A DNA stretch of 64,000 nucleotides, taken from the NCBI RefSeq assembly GCF_023101685.1, contig NZ_CP082164.1, forward strand, positions 3,844,001 through 3,908,000, written 5' to 3'. The position numbers and the translations under genes are program-made. Below are positions 54,071-63,881 of the stretch, piece by piece. The notes beneath the pieces are model-generated. The model made no database searches, was not told the DNA's origin, and worked only from the letters and a program-made list of their open reading frames with translations. Within the stretch, counting starts at the first letter, position 1, and every line of letters starts with the position of its first letter. This DNA is from Bradyrhizobium sp. 186 (GTDB taxonomy: Bacteria > Pseudomonadota > Alphaproteobacteria > Rhizobiales > Xanthobacteraceae).

Positions 54071-56200
54071 ATGTCCAATTCCAAAGATGCCGTCCGCAAG
54101 GTGCTTGACCAAGTCAAGTCGGACAATCGCACCAGCCTGACGGCTCCCGAGGGCAAGCTGGTCTGCGACGCCTACGGCATCCCGGTGCCGAAGGAGGGCG
54201 TGGTGAAGTCGGCGGGCGAGGCCGGCAAGGTCGCGTCCTCGATGGGCTTCCCGGTCGTGATGAAGATCGTCTCGCCCGATATTCTCCACAAGACCGAGGC
54301 CGGCGGCGTCATCGTCGGCGTCAAGACGGCGCAGGATGCCGAGAGGGCCTACGAGACCATTCTCTCCAACGCCAAGAAGTACAAGGCCGACGCCAAGATC
54401 GAGGGCATCCAGGTGCAGCAGATGCTGGCCGGCGGCACCGAGGTGATCGTCGGCTCCATCACCGACGGCTCGTTCGGCAAGCTGGTCGCCTTTGGCCTCG
54501 GCGGCGTGCTGGTCGAAGTTCTGAAGGACATCACCTTCCGTCTTGCACCGGCGACCAAGGAAGATGCCCTGTCGATGCTCGACGGCATCCAGGCGCATGA
54601 GATTTTGAAGGGCGTCCGCGGCGGCGAGCCGGTCAACCGCACGGCGCTCGCCGAAATTATCGTCAAGGTCTCGCAGCTCGTTACCGATTTCCCGGAGATC
54701 GTCGAGCTCGACCTCAACCCTGTCTTTGCGACCGCCAAGAATGCGACCGCCGCCGACGTACGCATCGTCGTCGACTTCGCCTACAAGCCCAAGCCGAAGC
54801 CGCGCCCGACCGAGGAAATCGTCGCGGCGATGAGCCGCATCATGCAGCCGAAGGGCGTCGCCGTGATCGGCGCCTCCGCCGAGGACGGCAAGATCGGCAA
54901 CTCCGTGATGAAGAACCTCATCAACGGTGGCTACAAGGGCGAGATCTATCCGATCCACCCGAAGGCGCCGGAGATTTTGGGCTACAAGGCCTACAAGAGC
55001 GTCAAGGACGTGCCCGGCGTCATCGACACTGCGGTGTTTGCGATCCCCGCGAAGTTCGTCGCCGGCGCGCTGGCCGAATGCGGCGAGAAGAAAATCCCGG
55101 GCGCGGTCCTGATTCCGTCGGGTTTTGCGGAAGCCGGCGCTCCCGAGCTCCAGGCAGAGATCGTTGAAGTCGGCAAGAAGTACGACATCCGCTTGATGGG
55201 CCCGAACATCTACGGCTTCTACTATACGCCTGCGAACCTCTGCGCGACCTTCTGCACGGCCTATGACGTCAAGGGCCACGCGGCGCTGTCTTCGCAGTCG
55301 GGCGGCATCGGCATGGCCATCATCGGCTTCTCGCGTTCGGCCAAGATGGGCGTCTCCGCGATCGTCGGCCTCGGCAACAAGTCGGACATCGACGAGGACG
55401 ATCTGCTCGCCTTCTTCGAGCAGGATCCCAACACCAATTTGATCGCGCAGCACTGCGAGGACCTGAAAGACGGCCGCGCCTTTGCCGAAGCGGCAAAACG
55501 GGTCTCCAAGAAGAAGCCGGTGATCGTGCTCAAGGCCGGCCGTACCTCAGCCGGTGCGAAGGCGGCCTCGTCGCACACCGGCGCGCTCGCCGGCAACGAC
55601 AAGATCTACGAGGATGTCCTGGCGCAGTCCGGCGTGATCCGCGCTCGCTCGCTTCGCCAACTGCTCGAATTCGCCCGCGGCGTGCCGGTGCTGCCGACGC
55701 CCAAGGGTGAGAACGTGCTGATCATCACCGGTGCCGGCGGTTCGGGCGTGCTGCTCTCGGACTCCGTGGTCGACAACGGCCTGTCGCTGATGTCGATGCC
55801 GCCTGATCTCGATGCGGCTTTCCGCAAGTTCATTCCGCCGTTCGGTGCGGCCGGAAATCCTGTGGATATCACCGGCGGCGAGCCGCCGATCACCTATGTC
55901 AACACAGTGAAGCTCGGCCTGTCGGACGAGCGTATCCATTCGTTGATCCTCGGCTACTGGCACACCATCGTCACGCCGCCGATGGTGTTCGCCCGCAACA
56001 TGGTCGAGGTGAAGAAGGAGATGGAGGCCAAGGGCTTTGTGAAGCCGATCGTTGCCTCGCTCGCCGGCGACGTCGAGGTCGAGGAGGCCGCCGAATATCT
56101 CTACCAGAACGGCATCCCGGCCTACGCCTATTCGACCGAGCTGCCGGTTGAGGTGCTCGGTGCCAAGTACAAGTGGGCGCGCGGGGCGGGGCTGCTCTGA
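54071..56200 (+). CDS. ADP-forming acyl-CoA synthetase, beta-alpha domain order
   Basis: 709 residues, AAGGAGG upstream of the ATG. An ATP-grasp domain comes first (about 10-230, FPVVMKIVSPDILHKTEAGG) and then a CoA-binding Rossmann domain (from about 258, KGVAVIGASAEDGKIGNSVM). A succinyl-CoA-ligase-like domain follows with the phospho-His H502 in SSHTGALAGND. The more common order in fused enzymes is the reverse. Such enzymes form an acyl-CoA from acid, ATP and CoA, releasing ADP. Divergent from the GntR-oxc-frc operon and sharing its operator, so oxalate, formate or a C2 acid is the likely substrate (inference). Confidence 0.9.
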   Translation: MSNSKDAVRKVLDQVKSDNRTSLTAPEGKLVCDAYGIPVPKEGVVKSAGEAGKVASSMGFPVVMKIVSPDILHKTEAGGVIVGVKTAQDAERAYETILSNAKKYKADAKIEGIQVQQMLAGGTEVIVGSITDGSFGKLVAFGLGGVLVEVLKDITFRLAPATKEDALSMLDGIQAHEILKGVRGGEPVNRTALAEIIVKVSQLVTDFPEIVELDLNPVFATAKNATAADVRIVVDFAYKPKPKPRPTEEIVAAMSRIMQPKGVAVIGASAEDGKIGNSVMKNLINGGYKGEIYPIHPKAPEILGYKAYKSVKDVPGVIDTAVFAIPAKFVAGALAECGEKKIPGAVLIPSGFAEAGAPELQAEIVEVGKKYDIRLMGPNIYGFYYTPANLCATFCTAYDVKGHAALSSQSGGIGMAIIGFSRSAKMGVSAIVGLGNKSDIDEDDLLAFFEQDPNTNLIAQHCEDLKDGRAFAEAAKRVSKKKPVIVLKAGRTSAGAKAASSHTGALAGNDKIYEDVLAQSGVIRARSLRQLLEFARGVPVLPTPKGENVLIITGAGGSGVLLSDSVVDNGLSLMSMPPDLDAAFRKFIPPFGAAGNPVDITGGEPPITYVNTVKLGLSDERIHSLILGYWHTIVTPPMVFARNMVEVKKEMEAKGFVKPIVASLAGDVEVEEAAEYLYQNGIPAYAYSTELPVEVLGAKYKWARGAGLL

Positions 56201-56244
56201 GACGGGATGCCGCTTCGGCCATGATCCGGAGCGGGTGGTTCTTC

Positions 56245-56375
56245 ACCTCTCCCCGCTTGCGGGGAGAGGTCGAATTTGAGCGAAGCTCGAATTCGGGTGA
56301 GGGGGATTCTCCGCGAGTCTCTTTGTCACCGACCTCGTGGAAGCTCCCCCTCTCCCCGCAAGCGGGGCGAGGGAG
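56245..56375. repeat. Dispersed palindromic repeat, family B copy 1
   Basis: Opens with a hairpin of 12-bp arms ACCTCTCCCCGC / GCGGGGAGAGGT, has an inner palindrome CGAATTTGAGCGAAGCTCGA, and closes with CCCTCTCCCCGCAAGCGGGG. It begins 45 nt after the acyl-CoA synthetase stop and ends 15 nt before the IclR start. A related copy is at 62807. Confidence 0.75.
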
Positions 56376-56390
56376 AACGGTCAGGTCGCG

Positions 56391-57239
56391 ATGAGCAAGA
56401 ACGTGATCCGGCGCAAATCGCTCGAGCCTCGATCGCCATCGGAGGCTGACCACGACGCGCGCGACGGCGGCGTGCAGTCGGTCGATCGCGCGCTGTCGAT
56501 CCTCGAAACGCTGGCCGAAGACGACGAGGGTTATCGCCTCAGCGACCTCGCCGTCCGCACCGGCCTGTCGGCCTCCACCGTGCATCGGCTGCTCTCGACG
56601 CTGGAAAGCCGCCGCTTTGTGCAGTTCGACCGCGCCGAGTCCAAATGGCATGTCGGCGTCCGCAGCTTTACGGTGGGCGCGAGTTTCGCGCGGCGTCGCA
56701 ATTTCACCGCGCAGGCGATTCCCTATCTCCGCAAGCTCCGCGATCTCACCCGCGAGACCGCCAATCTCGCCGTTGTCGACGACGAGTTCATTATCGTGCT
56801 GACGCGGATGGAAAGCCGCGAGATCATGCGCTCGCTGACCAAGGTCGGTGGCCGCGTTCCCATGGTGACGTCGGGTGTCGGCAAGGCGGTGCTCGCGACC
56901 TATTCGGACGAGGACGTCGGCGCCATCATCCGTCACCACGGCATGCCGCGGCTGACGGAAAAGTCCATTGTGCGGGCGAGCGATCTGTTCCGGGAGCTCA
57001 ACGTGATCCGGAAGCAGGGTTTTGCGGTGGACGACGAAGAAGCCGAGATGGGCCTGCGCTGCGTCGCCGCCGTCGTCTACAACGCGCTTGCCGAACCGCT
57101 CGCCGCGATCTCAGTCTCAGGCCTGACCAGCCGCGTCACCGACGGGCGGCTGCCGGAGATCGGCCGCGTGGTGCGCGAGGTCGCGGCGGAGCTGACGGCT
57201 GCGCTCGGGGGCGTGACGCCGGTGGCGAAACCAGCCTGA
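56391..57239 (+). CDS. IclR-family transcriptional regulator
   Basis: 282 residues from the ATG at 56391; the frame is open upstream into the repeat. Helix-turn-helix YRLSDLAVRTGLSASTVHRL, then the ligand domain (LRKLRDLTRETANLAVVDDE, VPMVTSGVGKAVLAT, GLRCVAAVVYNALAEPLAAI). IclR proteins often control aromatic, acetate or glyoxylate genes. There is no strong ribosome site just before the start, because the repeat element occupies that region. The target is unknown; gcl-hyi-glxR 4 kb away is a possibility. Confidence 0.9.
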   Translation: MSKNVIRRKSLEPRSPSEADHDARDGGVQSVDRALSILETLAEDDEGYRLSDLAVRTGLSASTVHRLLSTLESRRFVQFDRAESKWHVGVRSFTVGASFARRRNFTAQAIPYLRKLRDLTRETANLAVVDDEFIIVLTRMESREIMRSLTKVGGRVPMVTSGVGKAVLATYSDEDVGAIIRHHGMPRLTEKSIVRASDLFRELNVIRKQGFAVDDEEAEMGLRCVAAVVYNALAEPLAAISVSGLTSRVTDGRLPEIGRVVREVAAELTAALGGVTPVAKPA

Positions 57240-57347
57240 GCCGGGTTTGCAGTCCGTCGCGACCCGTTAACGGAAATCAGGTCTGGCGGCAGGAGCCCCG
57301 ACATCGGTATATCCATCCACCTTTGTCGCGTCCTTTTGGGGAATGTC

Positions 57348-58148
57348 ATGCCTGCTGAGCTTCGTTCGCCCCGTCTCGCTGTCCTGATCGATGCCGACAA
57401 TGCATCCGCAAAAATCGCTGATGGACTGTTCGAGGAGATTGCCAAGATCGGCGAGGCCAGCGTTCGCCGCATCTATGGGGACTTCTCCAATGCGCGATCA
57501 AGGGCGTGGGCTGACATCCTGTCGAAACACGCCATCATACCGCAGCAGCAGTTCGCCTATACGACGGGAAAGAATGCCTCCGACATAACGCTGGTCATCG
57601 ACGCAATGGACCTGCTTCACAGCGGTCGGTTTGATGGCTTTTGCCTGGTATCGTCCGACAGCGATTTTACCCGTCTTGCCGCGCGCATCCGGGAGCAAGG
57701 CGTCGATGTCTTTGGATTCGGCGAGCAGAAGACACCGGAGAGCTTCAGGCAGGCCTGCCGGAGGTTCGTTTATACTGAGAACCTGCTTGCCGCCCCGGCG
57801 AACACCCAGGACGCCGCCTTAAGATCGGCATCGCTTCAGCCACTCGATGCAGCGACCCCCATTATCAAGAAGGTCATCACCCAGATGGAGAGCGAAGACG
57901 GCTGGGTCGCTCTCGGGGAAGTCGGCCGGCAGCTTGCCAATTTGGCTTCCGATTTCGATCCGAGGACCTTTGGCTTCCGCAAGCTGAGCGACCTCGTGCG
58001 AAAGACAAATTCGTTCGAGATTGATGAGCCAAAGGGCCGGTCGATGCGGATTCGGGTCAAGCCCACTGTCGCACCACCGTTGAGAGCGCGGAACTCGCGC
58101 AGACCTGCAAGGTCGGGGACGGCAGGCGGTTCGCCGCCTAAGGCGTAA
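57348..58148 (+). CDS. NYN-domain nuclease-like protein with OST-HTH/LOTUS domain
   Basis: 266 residues from the ATG at 57348, GGGG upstream. NYN (PIN-like) domain about 8-145 with acidic metal-binding residues in LAVLIDADNAS, SDITLVIDAMDLL and LVSSDSDF. An OST-HTH (LOTUS) domain lies at about 165-235 (IIKKVITQMESEDGWVALGE to FRKLSDLVRKTNSFEI) with a basic tail. This pairing suggests RNA binding and cleavage, but bacterial members are poorly studied. It stands alone on its strand. Confidence 0.88.
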   Translation: MPAELRSPRLAVLIDADNASAKIADGLFEEIAKIGEASVRRIYGDFSNARSRAWADILSKHAIIPQQQFAYTTGKNASDITLVIDAMDLLHSGRFDGFCLVSSDSDFTRLAARIREQGVDVFGFGEQKTPESFRQACRRFVYTENLLAAPANTQDAALRSASLQPLDAATPIIKKVITQMESEDGWVALGEVGRQLANLASDFDPRTFGFRKLSDLVRKTNSFEIDEPKGRSMRIRVKPTVAPPLRARNSRRPARSGTAGGSPPKA

Positions 58149-58232
58149 GCAGGCGTGCCGTTATATTTGAGCTTGCCCGGCTTGGCGCAGGGCGTAACCA
58201 TCGCGCGGCTGTAATGCCACGCGAGGGTCCTG

Positions 58233-60035
58233 ATGACCAGACTTACCCGCTTCACCGTCGCCCCGCTGCATTCGATGACCCGCCGTCTGGCCGATGTCGC
58301 CTCCGCGCGTGTCGCGCCGGATCTCGTCGTCACCGGTGCGCGGGTGCTCTCCACCTATTCGGAGCGCGTTCATCCCGGACGGGAGGTCTGGATCGCGGGC
58401 GGGCGGATCGCCGCGGTGAAGCCGGCCGGCGCGGCCAAGAAGGTGTGGAGCGACGTTGCGGTTTATGACGCGGCCGACGGCATCATCGCGCCGGGGTTGG
58501 TCGATCCGCACATCCACATCGAATCTTCGATGGTAACGGCCTGCGCTTATGCGGAGGCCGCACTCCTCAACGGCACCACCACGATCTTCTGCGACAGCCA
58601 CGAGATCGGCAACGTCATGGACGTCGCCGGCGTCGAGGCGATGCTGGAGGACGCGCGCGAGGCGCCGCTCTCGATCTTCCTGACGGTGCCGAGCACGGTG
58701 CCGGCTACCTCAGCCGAACTCGAGACAGCGGGTGGCGATCTGACGCCGGACAAGATCGCCGGCCTGTTCGACCGCTGGCCGGAAGCGGTCGCGCTCGGCG
58801 AGAAGATGGATTTCGTGCCGGTGACCATGGGCGACGAGCGCAGCCATGCGATCCTTGCAGCCGCCTTGAAGCGCGGGCGGCCGGTGTCCGGCCACGTCTA
58901 CGGCCGCGAATTCGTCGCGGCCTATGCGGCATCCGGTGTCACCGATACGCATGAGGCGATCGACCGCGACATCGCCGACGATCTGCTCGATGCCGGTGTC
59001 TGGGTTTTCCTGCGTGGCGGCCCGCCAACCACGCCCTGGCACTCGCTGCCACAGGCGATCCGCACCATCACGGAGCTCGGTGCGTCGCACAAGCGGACCG
59101 CCGTCTGTACCGATGACCGCGATGCCGACGATCTCCTGCTGTTCGGTCTCGACTGGGTGGTGCGCCAGGCCGTGAAGGCCGGCATGTCGCCAGAGCAGGC
59201 CTGGTCGATGGGTTCCCTCCACGGCGCGACGCGCTTCAACATGGAGGGCGACATCGGCGGGCTCGGCGGCGGCCGCCGCGCCGATCTGGTGCTGATGGAC
59301 GACAATCTGAAGCCGCAATGCACCTGGTATGGCGGCGAGCTCGTCGTCGAGAACCGCAAGATCACGCCGCGCCTCGATCAGGCGCTGTCACAGCGCTATC
59401 AATATCCGAACGCGGCATACGTGACCGTCAAGCTGCCGGAGAAACTGAAGCTGACGCCGGAGCTGCCGACCAAGGCCTGCATGGTCAATGCGATCAAGAC
59501 CGCGCTGCCAGGCATTACGCTGATCCACGAAAAGGTCGCGATCGAGCCGGCAAAGGACTGGCTGGAGCTGCTTGCGCGATACGGCCTGTGCTTCGTCACC
59601 GTGGTCGAGCGCCACGGCAAGTCGGCAGGCAATGTCGCCTATGGGCTGCTGAAGGATTTCGGCCTGAAACGCGGCGCGGTCGCCTCCAGCGTCGGCCATG
59701 ACAGCCACAATATCATCATCGCTGGCATCAACGAGGCCGATATGCAGGCGGCGATCGCGGCCATCAAGGACCAACAGGGTGGCGTCTGCGTCGTCGCGGA
59801 GGGCAAGGTGAGGGCGCTGGTGCCGCTGCCGATCGCGGGGCTGTTGTCCGACAAGCGCGTCACCGAAGTGGCCGAGGAGGTCAAGGTGCTGAAGAAGGAA
59901 TGGGCGGAGGCCGGCTGCACCATCCCCTACATGGGCTTCAATCTGATTCCGCTATCGGTCATTCCGGAAATCCGCATCACCGACAAGGGCCTCGTGCTGG
60001 TGCCGCAGATGGAGCTGGCGCCGCTGTTCGAGTAG
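58233..60035 (+). CDS. ade: Adenine deaminase
   Basis: 600 residues of the amidohydrolase superfamily, the length of bacterial Ade. Metal-binding [10 protein letters not shown] lies at about residues 91-100, with further ligand regions at [15 protein letters not shown] and SGHVYGRE. The C-terminal signature [13 protein letters not shown] is typical. It deaminates adenine to hypoxanthine in purine salvage or degradation. Nearby gcl-hyi-glxR can consume glyoxylate from purine breakdown, so the position may not be accidental. Confidence 0.93.
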   Translation: MTRLTRFTVAPLHSMTRRLADVASARVAPDLVVTGARVLSTYSERVHPGREVWIAGGRIAAVKPAGAAKKVWSDVAVYDAADGIIAPGLVDPHIHIESSMVTACAYAEAALLNGTTTIFCDSHEIGNVMDVAGVEAMLEDAREAPLSIFLTVPSTVPATSAELETAGGDLTPDKIAGLFDRWPEAVALGEKMDFVPVTMGDERSHAILAAALKRGRPVSGHVYGREFVAAYAASGVTDTHEAIDRDIADDLLDAGVWVFLRGGPPTTPWHSLPQAIRTITELGASHKRTAVCTDDRDADDLLLFGLDWVVRQAVKAGMSPEQAWSMGSLHGATRFNMEGDIGGLGGGRRADLVLMDDNLKPQCTWYGGELVVENRKITPRLDQALSQRYQYPNAAYVTVKLPEKLKLTPELPTKACMVNAIKTALPGITLIHEKVAIEPAKDWLELLARYGLCFVTVVERHGKSAGNVAYGLLKDFGLKRGAVASSVGHDSHNIIIAGINEADMQAAIAAIKDQQGGVCVVAEGKVRALVPLPIAGLLSDKRVTEVAEEVKVLKKEWAEAGCTIPYMGFNLIPLSVIPEIRITDKGLVLVPQMELAPLFE

Positions 60036-60187
60036 CGGCTTTCACGCATTTCTCAATCTAACTGATTGAGACCGCCGCGATTTTTCTGCCGTTGCCGCAT
60101 CGTGGAAAATAAAATCGATCTCGTTGAGCACAGCCCGCGCGCGCCCGATGATCCCGCTCGAGCCAATGCAATCGAGCGAGGTCCGAT

Positions 60188-61978
60188 ATGGCGAAGATGC
60201 GAGCCATCGATGCTGCCGTCCGTATTCTGGAGAAGGAAGGCATCTCCACCGCGTTCGGAGTTCCCGGGGCGGCGATCAATCCGCTCTACTCCGCGCTGAA
60301 GAAGCGCGGTTCGATCCGCCATATCCTGGCGCGCCATGTCGAGGGCGCCTCCCATATGGCGGAGGGCTATACGCGGGCGAAGGCCGGCAATATCGGCGTC
60401 TGCATCGGCACCTCGGGGCCGGCCGGCACCGACATGATCACCGGGCTTTATTCGGCGATTGCCGATTCCATTCCGATCCTCTGCATCACGGGCCAGGCGC
60501 CGCGGGCGCGGCTCTACAAGGAGGATTTTCAGGCCGTCGACATAGAGTCCATCGCAAAACCCGTGACCAAATGGGCGGTGACGGTGCGCGAGCCGGCGCT
60601 GGTGCCGCGCGTGTTCAGCCAGGCCTTTCACGTGATGCGCTCCGGCCGGCCGGGGCCGGTGCTGATCGACATGCCGCTCGACGTCCAGCTCGCCGAGATC
60701 GAGTTCGACGACGAGACCTATGAGCCGCTGCCGGTCTACAAGCCGACCGCGACGCGCAAGCAGGTCGAGAAGGCGCTGGAGATGCTCAACGCTGCGGAGC
60801 GGCCGCTGATCGTCGCGGGCGGCGGCATCATCAACGCCGATGCCTCGGATCTGCTGGTGGCGTTCGCCGAGATCACCAACGTGCCTGTCGTGCCGACGCT
60901 GATGGGATGGGGCGCGATCCCCGACGATCACGTGCTGATGGCCGGCATGGTCGGCCTTCAGACCAGCCACCGCTACGGCAATGCCACCATGCTCGAATCC
61001 GATTTCGTGCTCGGCATCGGCAACCGCTGGGCCAACCGGCACACCGGCTCGGTCGAGACCTACACCAGAGGCCGCACCTTCGTGCACGTCGATATCGAGC
61101 CGACCCAGATCGGGCGCGTGTTCAATCCCGATCTCGGCATCGTCTCGGATGCCAAGGCCGCGCTGGAGTTGTTCGTCACCGTCGCCAGGGAGTGGCGCCG
61201 GTCAGGCAGGTTGCGCGAGCGCCAGGCGTGGCCCGCGGCCTGCCGCGATCGCAAGCGTTCGATGCTGCGCAAGAGCCATTTCGACAACATCCCGATCAAG
61301 CCTCAGCGCGTCTATGAGGAGATGAACAAGGCCTTCGGCCGCGATACCTGCTACGTCACGGTGATCGGCCTGTCGCAGATCGCCGGCGCGCAATTCCTGG
61401 GCGTCTACAAGCCTCGTAACTGGATCAACGCCGGTCAGGCGGGACCGCTGGGCTGGACGCTGCCTGCGGCGCTCGGCGTGCGCGCGGCGTGTCCGGATCG
61501 CGACATCGTCGCGCTCTCCGGCGACTACGATTTCCAGTTCCTGATCGAGGAGCTCGCGGTCGGGGCGCAGTTCAATCTGCCCTATATCCACGTCGTCGTG
61601 AACAATTCCTATCTCGGGCTGATCCGCCAGGCCCAGCGCGGCTTCGACATGGACTATCACGTCCAGCTCTCGTTCGAGAACATCAACGCGCCCGAGCTCG
61701 GCGGCTACGGCGTCGATCACGTCGCGGTCGCGGAAGGGCTCGGCTGCAAGGCGATCCGCGTCACCGATCCGAAAGACGCGCAAGCCGCGTTCGTGACCGC
61801 GCGCGAGTTGATGGCAAAGCACCGGGTGCCGGTGGTGGTTGAGTTCATCCTCGAACGCGTCACCAACATAGCGATGGGAACCGAGATCGACAATATCGTC
61901 GAGTTCGAGGAGGTGCTGGATCTGCCGCTCGATGAGGTCGCGACCACACGGCCCGGTGTACTTCAGCCGGCAGAATAG
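60188..61978 (+). CDS. gcl: Glyoxylate carboligase (tartronate-semialdehyde synthase)
   Basis: 596 residues. Thiamine-diphosphate enzyme with Val51 ([12 protein letters not shown]) in place of the usual catalytic Glu, the hallmark of Gcl; compare Glu64 in Oxc. TPP motif around [19 protein letters not shown]. It joins two glyoxylates to tartronate semialdehyde with loss of CO2. It starts the gcl-hyi-glxR operon with 11 nt to hyi. Confidence 0.96.
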   Translation: MAKMRAIDAAVRILEKEGISTAFGVPGAAINPLYSALKKRGSIRHILARHVEGASHMAEGYTRAKAGNIGVCIGTSGPAGTDMITGLYSAIADSIPILCITGQAPRARLYKEDFQAVDIESIAKPVTKWAVTVREPALVPRVFSQAFHVMRSGRPGPVLIDMPLDVQLAEIEFDDETYEPLPVYKPTATRKQVEKALEMLNAAERPLIVAGGGIINADASDLLVAFAEITNVPVVPTLMGWGAIPDDHVLMAGMVGLQTSHRYGNATMLESDFVLGIGNRWANRHTGSVETYTRGRTFVHVDIEPTQIGRVFNPDLGIVSDAKAALELFVTVAREWRRSGRLRERQAWPAACRDRKRSMLRKSHFDNIPIKPQRVYEEMNKAFGRDTCYVTVIGLSQIAGAQFLGVYKPRNWINAGQAGPLGWTLPAALGVRAACPDRDIVALSGDYDFQFLIEELAVGAQFNLPYIHVVVNNSYLGLIRQAQRGFDMDYHVQLSFENINAPELGGYGVDHVAVAEGLGCKAIRVTDPKDAQAAFVTARELMAKHRVPVVVEFILERVTNIAMGTEIDNIVEFEEVLDLPLDEVATTRPGVLQPAE

Positions 61979-61989
61979 GGGACAGCATC

Positions 61990-62775
61990 ATGCCGAAGTT
62001 CGCCGCCAACCTCACCATGCTCTTCAACGAGATGCCGTTCCTCGACCGCTTCGCCGCAGCGAAGGCCGCGGGCTTCAGTGGGGTCGAATATCTCTTTCCC
62101 TATGATTTCGACAAGGCGCTGCTGCGCGAGCAGCTCGACAGCCATGGCCTGACGCAGGTGCTGCACAATCTCCCCGCCGGCAACTGGGCGGCGGGCGAGC
62201 GCGGCATCGCGATCCTGCCCGATCGCGTCGCCGAGTTTCGCGATGGTGTGTTCCGCGCCATCGACCATGCCAAGTCGCTCGATTGCGAGCAGCTCAACTG
62301 CCTCGTCGGCATCGCGCCGGTCGATGCCGATCCGCGCGAGCTCAACGAAACGCTGGTCGGAAACCTGCGCTTCGCGGCATCGACGCTCGCACGGGAAAAC
62401 ATCAAGCTGCTGGTCGAGCCGATCAATACGCTCGACATTCCCGGCTTCTACCTCAACGGCACCGAACAGGCGGTGCAGCTCGTCTCCGAGGTGCGCTCGA
62501 ACAATTTGTTCATCCAGTACGACATCTATCACATGCAAATCATGGAAGGCGATCTCGCCCGCACCATGCAGGAATATCTCGATCGCATCGCCCACATCCA
62601 GCTCGCTGACAATCCCGGCCGCCACGAGCCCGGCACCGGCGAGATCAACTATCCCTTCCTGTTCCGCCACCTCGATGCGATCGGCTATCGCGGCTGGGTC
62701 GGCTGCGAATACAAGCCGCGCACCACGACGCTGGAAGGGCTGTCGTGGCATGCGGCGCAGACATTCGAGACGTAG
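61990..62775 (+). CDS. hyi: Hydroxypyruvate isomerase
   Basis: 261 residues, xylose-isomerase-like TIM barrel. MPKFAANLTMLFNEMPFLDR at the start, catalytic Glu regions LLVEPINTLDIPGFYL and VGCEYKPR, and metal ligands in QYDIYHMQIMEGD. It interconverts hydroxypyruvate and tartronate semialdehyde. Directly downstream of gcl. Confidence 0.95.
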   Translation: MPKFAANLTMLFNEMPFLDRFAAAKAAGFSGVEYLFPYDFDKALLREQLDSHGLTQVLHNLPAGNWAAGERGIAILPDRVAEFRDGVFRAIDHAKSLDCEQLNCLVGIAPVDADPRELNETLVGNLRFAASTLARENIKLLVEPINTLDIPGFYLNGTEQAVQLVSEVRSNNLFIQYDIYHMQIMEGDLARTMQEYLDRIAHIQLADNPGRHEPGTGEINYPFLFRHLDAIGYRGWVGCEYKPRTTTLEGLSWHAAQTFET

Positions 62776-62806
62776 TAAGGCAATGAGCCATGGTCACCGG
62801 TGCGCT

Positions 62807-62940
62807 CCCTCTCCCGCTTGCGGGAGAGGGGTGGGGTGAGGGTGTCTCCATGATGGGACTCATTTGGAAGTCTTGAAATCCCCGAGTGGACAGAACCCTC
62901 ACCCGGCGCTTCGCGCCGACCTCTCCCGCAAGCGGGAGAT
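62807..62940. repeat. Dispersed palindromic repeat, family B copy 2
   Basis: Opens with CCCTCTCCCGC / GCGGGAGAGGG, 11-bp arms, and closes with ACCTCTCCCGCAAGCGGGAG. The same layout as the element at 56245, shifted to three-C runs. It starts 31 nt after the hyi stop and lies in the 218-bp gap before glxR. Confidence 0.75.
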
Positions 62941-62993
62941 GTGCACCGCGCACGTGGATGAATTTCGCTAATGCAACTGAGAGAAACGCAGAC

Positions 62994-63881
62994 ATGATCG
63001 ACATCGGCTTCATCGGACTTGGCACCATGGGACGGCCGATGGCCGGCCATCTCCTGGCGGCGGGGCATCGCGTTCTCCTGCATGACGTCGCGCCGGTCGC
63101 GCCTGAGCTGATTGCAGCCGGCGGCGTCGCCTGCAAGTCGGGCAAGGAGGTCGCGGAAGAGGCGGATGCCGTCATCATCATGGTGCCTGACACCCCGCAT
63201 GTGGAGGCGGTGCTGTTCGGTAAGGACGGTGTCGCAGCTGGAATCTCAAAGGGCAAGATCGTCGTCGACATGAGTTCGATCTCGCCACTGGCGACCAAAG
63301 AGTTCGCAAAGAAGATCGAGGCGTTGGGGGCGGACTATCTCGACGCGCCGGTGTCGGGTGGGGAGGTCGGGGCGAAAGCCGCGAGCCTCACCATCATGGT
63401 CGGCGGGCCCGAGCGGGCCTTTGGCACCATGAGGCCGATCTTCGACAGGATGGGCAAGAACGTCACGCATGTCGGCGCCAATGGCGATGGCCAGACGACG
63501 AAGGTCGCCAATCAGATCATTGTCGCGCTGACGATCGAGGCCGTGAGCGAAGCGCTGCTGTTCGCATCCAAGGCCGGTGCGAACCCTGCGTTGGTGCGCA
63601 AGGCGCTGATGGGCGGGTTCGCGTCCTCGCGGATTCTCGAGGTGCATGGCGAGCGCATGGTGAAGCGCAATTTCGAACCCGGCTTCCGCATCGAGCTGCA
63701 TCAGAAGGATCTCAACCTCGCGCTCGAAGGTGCGCGCGCGCTCGGCCTGTCGCTGCCGAGCACGGCGGTCGCGCAGCAACTGTTCTCGGCCTGCACCGCG
63801 CATGGCGGCAAGGGCTGGGATCACTCGGCCATGGTGCGGGCGCTGGAACTGATGGCGGGCCACGAAATCGCCGCGGCGTGA
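62994..63881 (+). CDS. glxR: 2-hydroxy-3-oxopropionate (tartronate semialdehyde) reductase
   Basis: 295 residues, beta-hydroxyacid dehydrogenase family. NAD(P) motif GFIGLGTMGRPMAGHLL at 5-21, substrate motif DAPVSGGEVGAK, catalytic Lys in TTKVANQIIV. It reduces tartronate semialdehyde to glycerate, the exit of the glycerate pathway. The ATG at 62994 follows a GAGA site; the frame is open to 62886 but through repeat DNA. It belongs with gcl and hyi, although a repeat separates it. Confidence 0.94.
   Translation: MIDIGFIGLGTMGRPMAGHLLAAGHRVLLHDVAPVAPELIAAGGVACKSGKEVAEEADAVIIMVPDTPHVEAVLFGKDGVAAGISKGKIVVDMSSISPLATKEFAKKIEALGADYLDAPVSGGEVGAKAASLTIMVGGPERAFGTMRPIFDRMGKNVTHVGANGDGQTTKVANQIIVALTIEAVSEALLFASKAGANPALVRKALMGGFASSRILEVHGERMVKRNFEPGFRIELHQKDLNLALEGARALGLSLPSTAVAQQLFSACTAHGGKGWDHSAMVRALELMAGHEIAAA

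Noticed and set aside
53804..55453. A 549-codon frame on the minus strand
   Set aside because: Antisense to the ADP-forming acyl-CoA synthetase; low-complexity composition and no motif.
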